Assembly (NCBI RefSeq): GCF_002414005.1
Contig: NZ_DHYG01000009.1
Span: forward strand, 1-44,015
Source: Psychrobacter sp. UBA5136
Lineage (GTDB): Bacteria > Pseudomonadota > Gammaproteobacteria > Pseudomonadales > Moraxellaceae
Reading direction: 5' to 3'
DNA: 44,015 nt
How positions within the stretch are numbered: the stretch's first letter is position 1; the number at the start of each line of letters is the position of its first letter. The translations under genes were made by a program, and so were the position numbers. Shown in pieces: positions 27,258-36,267 of the stretch. The notes beneath the pieces are model-generated. The model was given only the letters and a program-made list of their open reading frames with translations. It did no database searches and was not told where the DNA came from.

Positions 27258-27752
27258 ATGAAAAACATGACTAAAATGATGATGGCTGCCACCCTTGCTG
27301 TTGGTACACTTGCTGCAGCAGGTTGCCAAACGACTACCCCTAGTGTCACCGCTCCAGTAACGCAGCCAATTACCGTTGATGCGCTACAAGCGTATAACTG
27401 GCAGCTTGTCGATGCCAAACGCACCAATGGCGACAAAGTAAGCCAATTATTCTTTGATCCAGCCAAACCATTAACGCTAAAGTTCTTTAAAGACGGTACG
27501 ACCAACCGCGTAACCTTTGCCAACACTTGTAATAACATGGGCGCTAGCTATAGCGTGGTGAATGGCAATGTCGTATTGGGTAATGTGATGTCAACGATGA
27601 TGGCATGCCCAGAACCACAAGCAAGCTTCGATACGGCAACGATGGCGACGGTCCAAGGTAAATACAGCATCAATAAAAACGCCAATAACACGCCTATCTT
27701 GACCATTACCAATAGCAATCAAGTTGCTCATTTTAAAGCGGTTGCTAAATAA
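27258..27752 (+). CDS. META-domain lipoprotein (HslJ-like)
   Basis: A 164-residue exported protein. The signal peptide ends in a lipobox LAAAGC, so Cys23 is probably lipidated. One META domain follows, with YNWQLVDAKRTNGDKV, the phenylalanine-rich strand PLTLKFFKDGTTNRVTF, the N-T-C-N-N-M-G block (ANTCNNMGASY), and MMACPEP whose Cys may pair with that of NTCNN. HslJ, the E. coli relative, is linked to heat and novobiocin resistance; the molecular function of the domain is not known. TTGAGGAG precedes the ATG. It appears monocistronic. Confidence 0.88.
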   Translation: MKNMTKMMMAATLAVGTLAAAGCQTTTPSVTAPVTQPITVDALQAYNWQLVDAKRTNGDKVSQLFFDPAKPLTLKFFKDGTTNRVTFANTCNNMGASYSVVNGNVVLGNVMSTMMACPEPQASFDTATMATVQGKYSINKNANNTPILTITNSNQVAHFKAVAK

Positions 27753-27780
27753 TTTAATCGTTTTAAAGCCTGATAATTTA

Positions 27781-27812
27781 AAAATGCCTCACTAAACAGT
27801 GGGGCATTTTTT
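27781..27812 (+). terminator. Terminator of the META lipoprotein gene
   Basis: AAAATGCCTCACT and AGTGGGGCATTTT pair around AAAC, followed by T residues. Confidence 0.9.
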
Positions 27813-27957
27813 TATTCAAAAATTGTCATGCTTTCCGCTACACTGTCATGAGTTGAAGGTAAATTATTCAGGTTATTAGGATAATTCTTATGCCATCAAT
27901 TTTTTAACCTTCAAAACCTTTATCTCGCATTTATCAACGCTTTATCGGACGTCACTT

Positions 27958-28959
27958 ATGTTAAAAACCTTTGTAGCAAAATCATCTGTCAATCTGCGCA
28001 CGATAATGGGCGCCATTGCGCTAACGGCTTTTAACTTGTTGACAGGGTGTCAGACATTGCCAACTACGATGACTAAAGCGAAACAAGCATCTGTTGATAT
28101 GAGTGCAGCTAACCCGCCAACGGCGCGCATGCCAGTGATAGATCGGCAAGGGCGCATTGCTTATGTCGAAGAGCAGGGATCCGGCGCGGCAAAGATATCA
28201 ACGCTATATAGTATCCGTCCTGATGGTAGCGAGCGCCAACAGATAGATCAGATAAATGGTTATATCTATGCGCCAGCGTGGTCAGCAGGTGGTCAAATGC
28301 TCGCCTACAGCAAACAAGCGCCGCGCCAGTCTCCAAAGATTTATCTTTATGATGTCAAAAGCAGCAGCCACAAACTGGTGGTAAATACTGAGGGCAGTAA
28401 CTTATCAGCGTCATTTTCACCGGATGGGCAAAAACTTCTCTATAGCTCAACCGTCGGCGGCAATGCTGATATCTATGAGATGCGCTTAAGTGACGGTCAT
28501 ACCAAACAGCTCACCACCTTGCCGAGCACGGAGGTGCAACCAAGCTACGCAAGCGATGGGCAAAGCTTTGTTTATACCAGCGACAAAGTCCGCGCTGGTC
28601 AGCCAAGCATTTATCGCTATCACTTTGCTACGGGTAAGGCGACGCTGATACCGACCGCAGGCTATGCCGCCAGTCCACAACTGAGCTTGGACGGTCAGTA
28701 TTTGGCCTATCTAAATGGTCGTAAGGCGGCGGTGATGACGCTTGCTACCGGGCAGGTGATTAATCTGGCAGAAACAGGACTTGATGAGCCCGCGCGACTG
28801 TCGCCTTCTGGGCAATATGCCGTTTATCCGACAAAGCTGTCGCAAGTGGACGGTCAAAGCGGTGGCAGCTTAGTCATTCATTCTTTAGCAGGCAATTCAA
28901 GTTACGCGATTAGCAGTAAAACGGGCGGAGTGGTGCGCTCACCGATTTGGGGTCGGTAA
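27958..28959 (+). CDS. TolB-like beta-propeller lipoprotein
   Basis: A 333-residue exported protein with a lipobox LLTGC (Cys near 31) and a six-bladed-type WD40-like propeller made of PD40 repeats: YSIRPDGSERQQI, ASFSPDGQKLLYSS, PSYASDGQSFVYTS, PQLSLDGQYLAYL and ARLSPSGQYAVYP. TolB has the same repeats, but this protein lacks the TolB N-terminal domain and is not near tolQRA-pal. A role as an envelope binding or scaffold protein is inference. Confidence 0.85.
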   Translation: MLKTFVAKSSVNLRTIMGAIALTAFNLLTGCQTLPTTMTKAKQASVDMSAANPPTARMPVIDRQGRIAYVEEQGSGAAKISTLYSIRPDGSERQQIDQINGYIYAPAWSAGGQMLAYSKQAPRQSPKIYLYDVKSSSHKLVVNTEGSNLSASFSPDGQKLLYSSTVGGNADIYEMRLSDGHTKQLTTLPSTEVQPSYASDGQSFVYTSDKVRAGQPSIYRYHFATGKATLIPTAGYAASPQLSLDGQYLAYLNGRKAAVMTLATGQVINLAETGLDEPARLSPSGQYAVYPTKLSQVDGQSGGSLVIHSLAGNSSYAISSKTGGVVRSPIWGR

Positions 28960-28986
28960 AAAATTTTTAATCTAAAGGTAAATGGC

Positions 28987-29133
28987 ATGGCTCACAAAAA
29001 AGCCAACCTAACGCAAAAAACCTGCCCCGTGGGCCAGCGTCTGTTTAGCTGGCGTAAGAAGTGGAAAATGGATTGGGAGCAGGTGATTTTTTGTTCTGAG
29101 AAGTGTCGACATGCAAAAATAAAAAACGTCTAA
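28987..29133 (+). CDS. DUF2256 small protein with one zinc-site Cys lost
   Basis: A 48-residue protein beginning MAHKKANLTQKTCPV, matching the DUF2256 family (MAHKK-NLP-KTCPVC--PF-WRKKW). The family has two CxxC-like pairs that probably bind zinc. Here the first pair is C13-P-V-G16: the second Cys is replaced by Gly (TGC to GGC is a single change), while the second pair, FCSEKC (36 and 40), is intact. AAAGGT precedes the ATG. It starts 27 bases after the TolB-like gene, so the two may be cotranscribed. The family has no known function. Confidence 0.85.
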   Translation: MAHKKANLTQKTCPVGQRLFSWRKKWKMDWEQVIFCSEKCRHAKIKNV

Positions 29134-29137
29134 CCCC

Positions 29138-29184
29138 AAAATAAGATTCAGCCGACACACTTATATCGGCTGAATCTTATTTTT
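29138..29184. terminator. Bidirectional terminator, 18-bp stem
   Basis: AAAATAAGATTCAGCCGA and TCGGCTGAATCTTATTTT form a perfect 18-bp stem with a 10-base loop between the convergent DUF2256 and repeat-lipoprotein genes. Confidence 0.95.
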
Positions 29185-29203
29185 ATACTTTTATTTTTGA
29201 CTA

Positions 29204-30697
29204 CTATTGACGTTTAAAATCCAATGATTCATCGTTGTCGATGACGCCATTCAAATTTTCATCAAATTGTAGCGTTAGGATGCTACCCGCCACCCGTGTA
29301 TTTCGACTCATGGGGTCTGAGAATCCAGATTCTCCGTTACCATCATAACGTTGGCTAGTAGTTAACATACCTAAATTATCGATAGAATAATCGCCCCATT
29401 CCATGCCGCTAAATGGCTCATAGGCAACAAACGGTGCTTTTTCATCGACTTCTAGTTGCACATAGGTGCCATTTTCAAAGAAGATTAATTTCAATAATTC
29501 ATGATCTGTTTCTTCGTTGCTCCAAATCCCTAAGACGTTTTCAGACTTCGATTTTGAGAATGTATAATACTCATGACTGTCTATCACACCATTATCGTTT
29601 TCATCAACACCAAGAGTGAGGGTGTTGTTAACTACTTTAACAGTTCTTAAGATATTATCTGACAGCCCAGATGTGCCATTATTATCGAAGGTTTGACTGG
29701 TTATTAGGGTACTATTTTTGCCTATAGAGTATTTACCCCACTCCATACCATTACCTGGCTCGATCGAAGATCGACCATCATCTACTTGCATTTGCAGATA
29801 AGTGCCATCTTCTAAGAAAGCTAGGGCTGATAGTTCATTATTCGCTGGGTTCGCTTCCCAAAGTCCTAAAAGGTCTTTTGGATCGATTTCGTCATCAGGT
29901 CTGACATCAACAATCGCTCTTGAAAAATCAAAAGACTCATCGCTATCTATTATGCCATTCTGATTCTTATCCACTTCAATAGCGAGCATATTATCCTCAG
30001 ATAACCGAGCGTAACGCGTACGCGGCTCTGATAACCCACTGCTACCATTAGCGTCGAAGATTTGACTGGTTTCTAATAATCCAGTGCTATTATCAACGGT
30101 ATATTTACCCCATTCCATACCGTTTTCGGGATTGTTTAAGGATTTTTCTTCATCAACTTGGACATGAATATAAGTACCATCTTCAAAGAAAGCCACTGAT
30201 TCTAACGCTTCGTCCGACTCTTCACCTTTCCAGTACCCTACGATTCCTTTAGGTTTGGTCTCTGAGAATTTATAGACTTCATTGCTTTCAATGACGCCAT
30301 TGTTATTTTCATCTACTTCTAGTATGAGTTTGCCATTAGTTACCCGAGCATGACGGGGAATCGCATCTGACAAGCCAGAATTGCCGTTTTTATCGAAAAT
30401 AGTCTCGGTTGTTAGTTTGCCTGTTCTGTTGTTAATACTGTATTTTCCCCACTCCATGCCATTTTCAGGATCATTCATTGACTTTCCATCATTGACTTGG
30501 GCTTGCACATAAGTGCCATCATCTAAGAAAGCAATGGTTGATAAATCGCTATCCACATCATCACTACTCCATAACCCAACGATTTTAGTGTTGATGTCTG
30601 GCTGCGGAAGAGGTTGAGAAGAATCGGAGTCATCATTACATCCTTGTAATAACAAAGAAGTAAGAATAGTCAGTAATGCTAATTTGAATGATTTCAT
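29204..30697 (-). CDS. Lipoprotein with four tandem ~110-residue repeats and calcium-loop-like motifs
   Basis: A 497-residue exported protein of unknown family. A signal peptide with lipobox LLLQGC (Cys20) is followed by a Ser/Pro linker and four repeats at about 39-146, 152-260, 276-382 and 387-495. Each runs: GLW start, a FxDGTYxQxQVD strand, an invariant GMEWGKY, a (F/Y)D-x-NGxSG(L/F)S loop, and near the end a D-x-N-x-NGxI(D/E) loop followed by an acidic residue (for example DENNNGVIESNE). The last motif looks like the 12-residue EF-hand/dockerin loop, so Ca2+ binding is plausible. The repeat core resembles lipocalin-like stress-response domains only vaguely. It is acidic and probably surface- or periplasm-exposed. 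Confidence 0.85.
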   Translation of the reverse strand: MKSFKLALLTILTSLLLQGCNDDSDSSQPLPQPDINTKIVGLWSSDDVDSDLSTIAFLDDGTYVQAQVNDGKSMNDPENGMEWGKYSINNRTGKLTTETIFDKNGNSGLSDAIPRHARVTNGKLILEVDENNNGVIESNEVYKFSETKPKGIVGYWKGEESDEALESVAFFEDGTYIHVQVDEEKSLNNPENGMEWGKYTVDNSTGLLETSQIFDANGSSGLSEPRTRYARLSEDNMLAIEVDKNQNGIIDSDESFDFSRAIVDVRPDDEIDPKDLLGLWEANPANNELSALAFLEDGTYLQMQVDDGRSSIEPGNGMEWGKYSIGKNSTLITSQTFDNNGTSGLSDNILRTVKVVNNTLTLGVDENDNGVIDSHEYYTFSKSKSENVLGIWSNEETDHELLKLIFFENGTYVQLEVDEKAPFVAYEPFSGMEWGDYSIDNLGMLTTSQRYDGNGESGFSDPMSRNTRVAGSILTLQFDENLNGVIDNDESLDFKRQ

Positions 30698-30777
30698 TTT
30701 TTATCTCTCCTTGAATGAAAAATGTAAAATCTTACCACTTTAAACCCGACGTCCTTATTCCTCCCTAAATTTAAGGA

Positions 30778-30916
30778 TATAGTCGATACACTTTAGAAGC
30801 GATATAGTGCTACTGGTATAAATTTTCCTTGCTTGCTGTTGCCACAGAGGCTGCGAAAAATTCATCCCAGTAGCACATGACTATTAGCATATCGATTTTA
30901 TATCGAACTTACTATA
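30778..30916. mobile_element. MITE-like palindromic element, copy B
   Basis: 139 bp, with ends TATAGT and ACTATA. The inner stem GTGCTACTGG (30807-30816) / CCAGTAGCAC (30867-30876) encloses the same core as copy A (CCTTGCTTGCTG, CACAGAGGCT, AAAAATTCAT). Compared with copy A, two stem base pairs have changed on both sides so that pairing is kept. Confidence 0.75.
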
Positions 30917-30934
30917 TTCTATATATAGAATATA
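30913..30934. repeat. Perfect 22-bp AT palindrome at the end of copy B
   Basis: The half-site TATATTCTATA and its exact complement form a self-complementary 22-mer overlapping the last bases of the element. It may be part of the insertion target or simply AT-rich coincidence. Confidence 0.6.
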
Positions 30935-31190
30935 TAAATGATTTTTTATGAATATATCAAATATTTTTACCTATTCCAACTAAAAAAAGAAATTCTTGTT
31001 AAATAAGTAAAGAAAAAATATTGAATAAAAAATTGGATAAGGCGCAGAGGTGGAAAAAGGCTGTTTCAAACAAGCTTATTAATAGGATTGACTATTATAG
31101 TTATTATAAGAATTGACTCATAGTTCGAAGGATTTACTGGCATGACGTAGTAAGTAAAGCTAAAACAAGAATTAGTAGATAGATGATACG

Positions 31191-31276
31191 TCAATAAAGT
31201 ACCGCCACCTCAATAAAATACCGCCACCTTTTTAAACTCAATGTATAAGAGGAGATGAAGATGTAGCGGTACTTTA
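31191..31276. mobile_element. Putative collapsed insertion-sequence remnant
   Basis: Two tandem 19-bp repeats (TCAATAAAGTACCGCCACC at 31191-31209, then one-mismatch copy at 31210-31228) are followed by AGAGGAG and ATGAAGATG, then directly TAG and the inverted end GTAGCGGTACTTTA (31263-31276), which mirrors TAAAGTACCGCCAC (31195-31208). Multiple end repeats in front of a transposase start are typical of IS21-like elements; here the coding part is missing. Family assignment is inference. Confidence 0.4.
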
Positions 31277-31295
31277 GCTATATGTTATAAAAATC

Positions 31296-32225
31296 CTAAT
31301 GTGCTTGTTTTTTAGCAAAGATATTTGCCACGAGCGCCCCACTAAAATTGTGCCAAACACTAAATATCGCACTAGGTAGAGCAGCAACGGGATTAAAATA
31401 AGTAGCGGCAAGGGCGGCGCCAAGTCCAGAGTTTTGCATACCTACTTCAACCATAATCGCTCGGCGCTGCTTCTCAGTAAAACCTGACAAGCGAGCGATT
31501 AAATACCCCAAGGTATAACCCATCATATTGTGCAAGGCCACTACGATAAATACGATAACACCACTATCCAAAATAGTCGCTTTAGAAACCGCAACTACGG
31601 CAGCTATGATAATTGAGATACCTAATACCGAAATCATAGGCAATATCTCAATAGCAAACTCAATTTTCTTACCCAAAAATCTATGGAAAATAATACCCAA
31701 TAGTATCGGTAAGATGACTATTTTAGTAATCGTCATCATCATATTGACCAAATCAATATCAATCAGCTGACCGGCAAACACATTTAACAAAACGGGCGTT
31801 AAAAACGGCGCAAGCAAAGTAGATATAGAGGTGATAGCAACACTTAAAGCCACATCGCCTTTAGCTAAGAAGGTAATCACATTGCTGGACGTGCCACCCG
31901 GACAACAGCCAACTAAAATAACCCCAACCGCTATTAGAGGATCAAGGTTAAAAACCATCGTCAAACAGTAGGCAATCAGCGGCATTAGCGTAAATTGTGC
32001 TATGAGGCCTACCAATACAGGCTTGGGTCGCTTGATGATTTCTACGAAGTCTTCCGCCTTTAGAGTCATGCCCATACCAAACATGATGATACCAAGTATG
32101 GGAACAATCAAAAAAGCCAACGATGCGAAGAATTCAGGAAAAATGAATCCTAAGACGGCGCTAACCAATGCCCAAATTGCAAAAGTTTTACCAATCCAAC
32201 TAGAAATTAGAGCGATCTGTTTCAT
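31296..32225 (-). CDS. Bile acid:sodium symporter (BASS) family transporter
   Basis: A 309-residue inner-membrane protein with about nine hydrophobic helices and the BASS/SBF hallmark VILVGCCPGGTSSNVITFLAKGDVALS, shown here as GCCPGGTSSN plus AKGDVALSV, and a second conserved block VEVGMQNSGLGAALA. These motifs form the sodium sites of the family. Bacterial members carry organic anions such as bile acids, pantoate or other carboxylates; the substrate cannot be told. ATG 32225 has GAG seven bases upstream and is preferred over TTG 32237. It stands alone, between the IS-remnant-like segment and the metH terminator. Confidence 0.92.
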   Translation of the reverse strand: MKQIALISSWIGKTFAIWALVSAVLGFIFPEFFASLAFLIVPILGIIMFGMGMTLKAEDFVEIIKRPKPVLVGLIAQFTLMPLIAYCLTMVFNLDPLIAVGVILVGCCPGGTSSNVITFLAKGDVALSVAITSISTLLAPFLTPVLLNVFAGQLIDIDLVNMMMTITKIVILPILLGIIFHRFLGKKIEFAIEILPMISVLGISIIIAAVVAVSKATILDSGVIVFIVVALHNMMGYTLGYLIARLSGFTEKQRRAIMVEVGMQNSGLGAALAATYFNPVAALPSAIFSVWHNFSGALVANIFAKKQAH

Positions 32226-32346
32226 AACGTTTCTCAAAACTATAAAGTAAGCATCAATTTATCATTAATGTCGTCAGTAAATGATAAAAGTATTTTTTTA
32301 GCAAGCTAGCGATAAGTTTGCTCAAATAAAGCGCGTGGTTATTTTA

Positions 32347-32389
32347 TAAAAAAATGGCGTACTCATATTAAATAAGTACGCCAAAAAAT
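32347..32389 (-). terminator. Terminator of metH
   Basis: TGGCGTACT (32355-32363) and AGTACGCCA (32375-32383) are flanked by A on the left and A on the right; read leftward the stem is followed by seven T. Confidence 0.85.
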
Positions 32390-32427
32390 ATCCATAAGAC
32401 ATCTACGAGTCAGTTGATTTTAAAACC

Positions 32428-35400
32428 CTACAAATTCGGATTCAACCACTTCTCAGCAGTCTTGATATCCCAGCCTTTACGCTCAGCATAGCTTTCTAAC
32501 TGGTCACGGTCGATTTTACCGACGTTAAAGTATTCACTATCCGGATGCGAGTAATAAAAACCGCTGACCGAGGACGCAGGCCACATCGCAAAGCTTTCCG
32601 TGAGCTTAGTACCAATAGCATCGCCCGTACCAATCCATTCAAATAATTTGCCTTTTTCGGTATGCTCAGGACAGGCAGGGTAGCCAGGAGCAGGGCGGAT
32701 ACCGACGTATTTTTCTTTAATCATCTCATCATTGGTTAGGTTTTCTTCAGCTTGATAGCCCCAATATTCTTTACGAATCCGCTCATGCAAATGCTCGGCA
32801 AAAGCTTCGGCTAGACGGTCAGATAAGGCCTGTACCATGATGGCATTATAGTCGTCGCCAGCTTCTTTGTACTTTTCAGCAAGTGCTTCTGTGCCAACGA
32901 TGGAAACCGTAAAACCGCCAAGATAATCGGTATGCGTCTTTGATGGTGAGATAAAATCCGCCAAGCTAAAGTTTGGCTTACCGCTCGCTTTGTCGCTTTG
33001 CTGACGTAAATGCTCGAACTGATATTTTGCCGTGCCACCCTCAGTCGGTGCTTTATCATAGACGGTGACGGTATCCGCGCCCGTACGGCGGGCGGGCATG
33101 AGTTTAAACACCCCTTTGGCAACGATTAATTTTTCATCAATCATCTTTTGCATCAAGTCATTGGCATTGTTAAATAAATCGCGCGCTGCTTCGCCAACCA
33201 CGTCATCTTGTAAGATTTTTGGATATTTACCAGCCAATCCCCACGAGATAAAGAACGGTGTCCAATCGATATAAGGCAGCAGGTTAGTGATGGGATAATC
33301 TTCAAGGATGACTTGACCAAGTTTGTTTGGCACAGGCGGTACGTAGTTGTCCCAATCGTACTGAAAACCAAGCTCGATAGCATCGGCATAAGAGATTTTT
33401 GCCGCTTTTGGCTGACGTTTGGCTAAGCGCTCGCGTACTTTAATATATTCTTCGCGCGTTTCATCGATAAGGCTCTGGCGGTGCTCTTGTGATAGTAATT
33501 TTGTCACGATACCCACTGAGCGTGAAGCGTCTGATACATAAATAACCGCATCGTTTTGATATTGTGGCTCGACTTTAACGGCCGTATGCGCTTTAGAGGT
33601 TGTGGCACCGCCAATCATGAGTGGCAATGTCATGCCGCGCTCTTGCATTTGCTTGGCGACATACACCATTTCATCAAGGCTTGGCGTGATGAGGCCTGAT
33701 AGCCCAATGATATCGACTTCCTCTTTGATGGCGGTATCGAGGATTTTTTCACAGGGCACCATTACGCCCAAATCAAGGATTTCATAGCCGTTACAGCCGA
33801 GGACCACGCCGACGATATTTTTACCGATATCATGGACGTCGCCTTTGACCGTTGCCATGAGGATTTTACCTTTCTTTTCGCCCTCGACTTTTTCCGCCTC
33901 AATATACGGGTTGAGCCAAGCGACCGACTGCTTCATAACGCGCGCAGACTTGACCACTTGCGGTAGGAACATTTTACCAGCGCCAAATAAGTCGCCGACG
34001 ATATTCATACCGTCCATTAGCGGCCCTTCGATAACGTCGAGCGGTTTGGGATATTTCTCCCACGCTTCTTTGGTATCAGCGTCAATAAAAGTAGTGATGC
34101 CTTTTACCAGCGCATGCGCAATACGCTCCTCCACCGTGCCTTCGCGCCATGACATATCGACCGCGCTGTCTTTTTTCTTGCCGCCGTCTTGATAGCTTTC
34201 GGCAATGGTCATTAAACGTTCGGTTGCCTCTTGGCCACTTTCGCCTTGGTTACGGTTTAGCATCACATCTTCGATGGCATTACGCGCTTCGATAGGAATA
34301 TCGTCATAAACCTCAAGCATCGCTGGGTTAACAATACCCATCGTCAGACCATTTTTGATCGCATGATAAAGGAATACCGAGTTAATGGCTTCACGAATCG
34401 GGTTACCGCGGAAACTAAAGGAGACGTTGGACACGCCGCCCGATACCATGGCATTGGGAAGGTTATCGGTAATCCATTTGGTCGCATTGATAAAGTCAGC
34501 GCCGTAGTTATTGTGCTCAGTGATACCGGTTGCAACCGCAAAGATGTTGGGGTCAAAAATGATATCTTCAGATGGGAAGCCTACTTCATTGACCAAGATA
34601 TCGTAGCTGCGCTGACAAATCTCGATTTTGCGCTCGTAAGTGTCGGCTTGTCCGTCTTCATCAAACGCCATAACGATAATCGCCGCACCGTAGCGCATAC
34701 AAAGCTTGGCGCGCTCCATGAATTCAGCTTTACCTTCTTTTAGGGAGATGGAGTTGACGACAGATTTACCTTGAATGCGCTTAAGCCCTTCTTCGATAAT
34801 GTCCCATTTTGACGAGTCAATCATCAAGGGTACGCGGCTGATATCCGGCTCACCCGATACCAAATTAACGAAATGAATCATCGCCTGCTTGGAGTCGAGC
34901 ATGCCCTCATCCATGTTAATATCGACGATTTGCGCGCCGCCTTCGACTTGGTCGCGGGCGACATCGAGTGCCTCGGTATAGGCTTCGGTCTTAATCAGGC
35001 GCAGGAATTTTTTTGAACCGGTAACGTTGGTACGCTCACCGACGTTGACGAACAGACTATCAGGGGTAATGGTAAATGGCTCAAGTCCCGATAAGCGGCA
35101 GGCAGGGGCAATCTCAGGAATCACGCGCGGTGGATAATTGGCAACCATATCGGCAATGAGGCGAATGTGCTCAGGTGTCGTACCGCAGCAGCCGCCAACG
35201 ATGTTTAAAATACCCGCTTTAGCAAAACCTTCCAGCAGAGCGGCGGTTTGCTCTGGCGTTTCATCATACTCACCAAATTCATTGGGCAGACCAGCGTTTG
35301 GATGCGCGGAGACATAAGTATCAGCAATATTTGATAACGTTTGAATATGCGGACGCAATGCCTCAGCGCCTAGCGCGCAGTTAAAGCCAACCGATATCGG

Positions 35401-36267
35401 CTTAGCATGGCGAATCGAATTATAAAACGCTTCTGCCGTCTGACCTGATAAGGTGCGACCTGACGCATCGGTAATCGTCCCTGAAATCATAATCGGCAAT
35501 TCAAAACCAATGTCCTCAAAAATGCCTGTCACGGCAAAGATGGCGGCCTTGGCATTGAGCGTATCAAAAATGGTTTCGATTAAGAGGATATCGACGCCGC
35601 CTTCTATTAAGGCTAGCGCCGCTTCACGATAATTTAGCACCAGCTCATCAAAGGTAATATTACGAAAGGCTGGGTCATTAACATCGGGCGATAGCGAGCA
35701 AGTACGCGATGTCGGTCCAATGACGCCTGCGACAAAGCGCGGCTTCTCTGGGGTTTTGACCGTAAATTCGTCGGCGGCTTCGCGCGCAATTTGCGCAGCC
35801 GTTTTATTTAGCTCTGGCACCAGATACTGCATATCATAGTCGGCCATCGACAGGCGCGTACCATTAAAACTATTGGTCTCAATAATATCGGCACCCGCCT
35901 CAAGGTGGGCGCGATGAATCTCTTTAATCATCTGCGGCTGCGTGAGCACCAGCAAATCGTTATTGCCGCGCACATCTTGCTTAATATCGGCAAAACGCTC
36001 ACCGCGATAATCTGCTTCCTCTAACTTAAAGGTCTGAATATGGGTGCCCATCGCGCCATCTAACATCATAATCCGCGCCGCCAACTGCTCAGTAATACGA
36101 GCGCGCGCGGTTAGCTGCTGCGCTTTATAAGGAAATACGTCAGGCGGCGTCAAAATAAAGTCACTAGCCGTGCTTGATACCCTGGCTGCATTAGAATTAG
36201 CATTGGTATTGGCGACACCAGAATGATTATGAGAACAGGTCGGCGAGGTGGTGGTGTTTTGAGTCAT
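32428..36267 (-). CDS. metH: Cobalamin-dependent methionine synthase
   Basis: MetH transfers the methyl group of 5-methyltetrahydrofolate to homocysteine through methylcobalamin. The 1279 residues cover four modules: the homocysteine domain with zinc Cys residues C297 and C360-C361 (VGFNCALG, VGGCCGTTPEH); the folate domain (FVNVGERTNVTGS); the B12 domain with DVHDIG (His812, the cobalt ligand); and the AdoMet activation domain with RPAPGYPACPEHTEK. It is longer than the E. coli protein by an N-terminal stretch of about 50 residues rich in Asn, Ser and Thr. There is no clear ribosome binding site before ATG 36267. I see no cobalamin or SAM riboswitch in the leader. Confidence 0.97.
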   Translation of the reverse strand: MTQNTTTSPTCSHNHSGVANTNANSNAARVSSTASDFILTPPDVFPYKAQQLTARARITEQLAARIMMLDGAMGTHIQTFKLEEADYRGERFADIKQDVRGNNDLLVLTQPQMIKEIHRAHLEAGADIIETNSFNGTRLSMADYDMQYLVPELNKTAAQIAREAADEFTVKTPEKPRFVAGVIGPTSRTCSLSPDVNDPAFRNITFDELVLNYREAALALIEGGVDILLIETIFDTLNAKAAIFAVTGIFEDIGFELPIMISGTITDASGRTLSGQTAEAFYNSIRHAKPISVGFNCALGAEALRPHIQTLSNIADTYVSAHPNAGLPNEFGEYDETPEQTAALLEGFAKAGILNIVGGCCGTTPEHIRLIADMVANYPPRVIPEIAPACRLSGLEPFTITPDSLFVNVGERTNVTGSKKFLRLIKTEAYTEALDVARDQVEGGAQIVDINMDEGMLDSKQAMIHFVNLVSGEPDISRVPLMIDSSKWDIIEEGLKRIQGKSVVNSISLKEGKAEFMERAKLCMRYGAAIIVMAFDEDGQADTYERKIEICQRSYDILVNEVGFPSEDIIFDPNIFAVATGITEHNNYGADFINATKWITDNLPNAMVSGGVSNVSFSFRGNPIREAINSVFLYHAIKNGLTMGIVNPAMLEVYDDIPIEARNAIEDVMLNRNQGESGQEATERLMTIAESYQDGGKKKDSAVDMSWREGTVEERIAHALVKGITTFIDADTKEAWEKYPKPLDVIEGPLMDGMNIVGDLFGAGKMFLPQVVKSARVMKQSVAWLNPYIEAEKVEGEKKGKILMATVKGDVHDIGKNIVGVVLGCNGYEILDLGVMVPCEKILDTAIKEEVDIIGLSGLITPSLDEMVYVAKQMQERGMTLPLMIGGATTSKAHTAVKVEPQYQNDAVIYVSDASRSVGIVTKLLSQEHRQSLIDETREEYIKVRERLAKRQPKAAKISYADAIELGFQYDWDNYVPPVPNKLGQVILEDYPITNLLPYIDWTPFFISWGLAGKYPKILQDDVVGEAARDLFNNANDLMQKMIDEKLIVAKGVFKLMPARRTGADTVTVYDKAPTEGGTAKYQFEHLRQQSDKASGKPNFSLADFISPSKTHTDYLGGFTVSIVGTEALAEKYKEAGDDYNAIMVQALSDRLAEAFAEHLHERIRKEYWGYQAEENLTNDEMIKEKYVGIRPAPGYPACPEHTEKGKLFEWIGTGDAIGTKLTESFAMWPASSVSGFYYSHPDSEYFNVGKIDRDQLESYAERKGWDIKTAEKWLNPNL

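Larger units (their letters stand above)
30698..31295. other. Repeat-rich intergenic region
   Basis: 598 bases without a gene. It holds copy B of the 139-bp element, an AT palindrome at its right end, an AT-rich stretch, and an IS-remnant-like segment at 31191-31276. The promoter of the repeat lipoprotein gene must lie near its left end. Confidence 0.7.
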
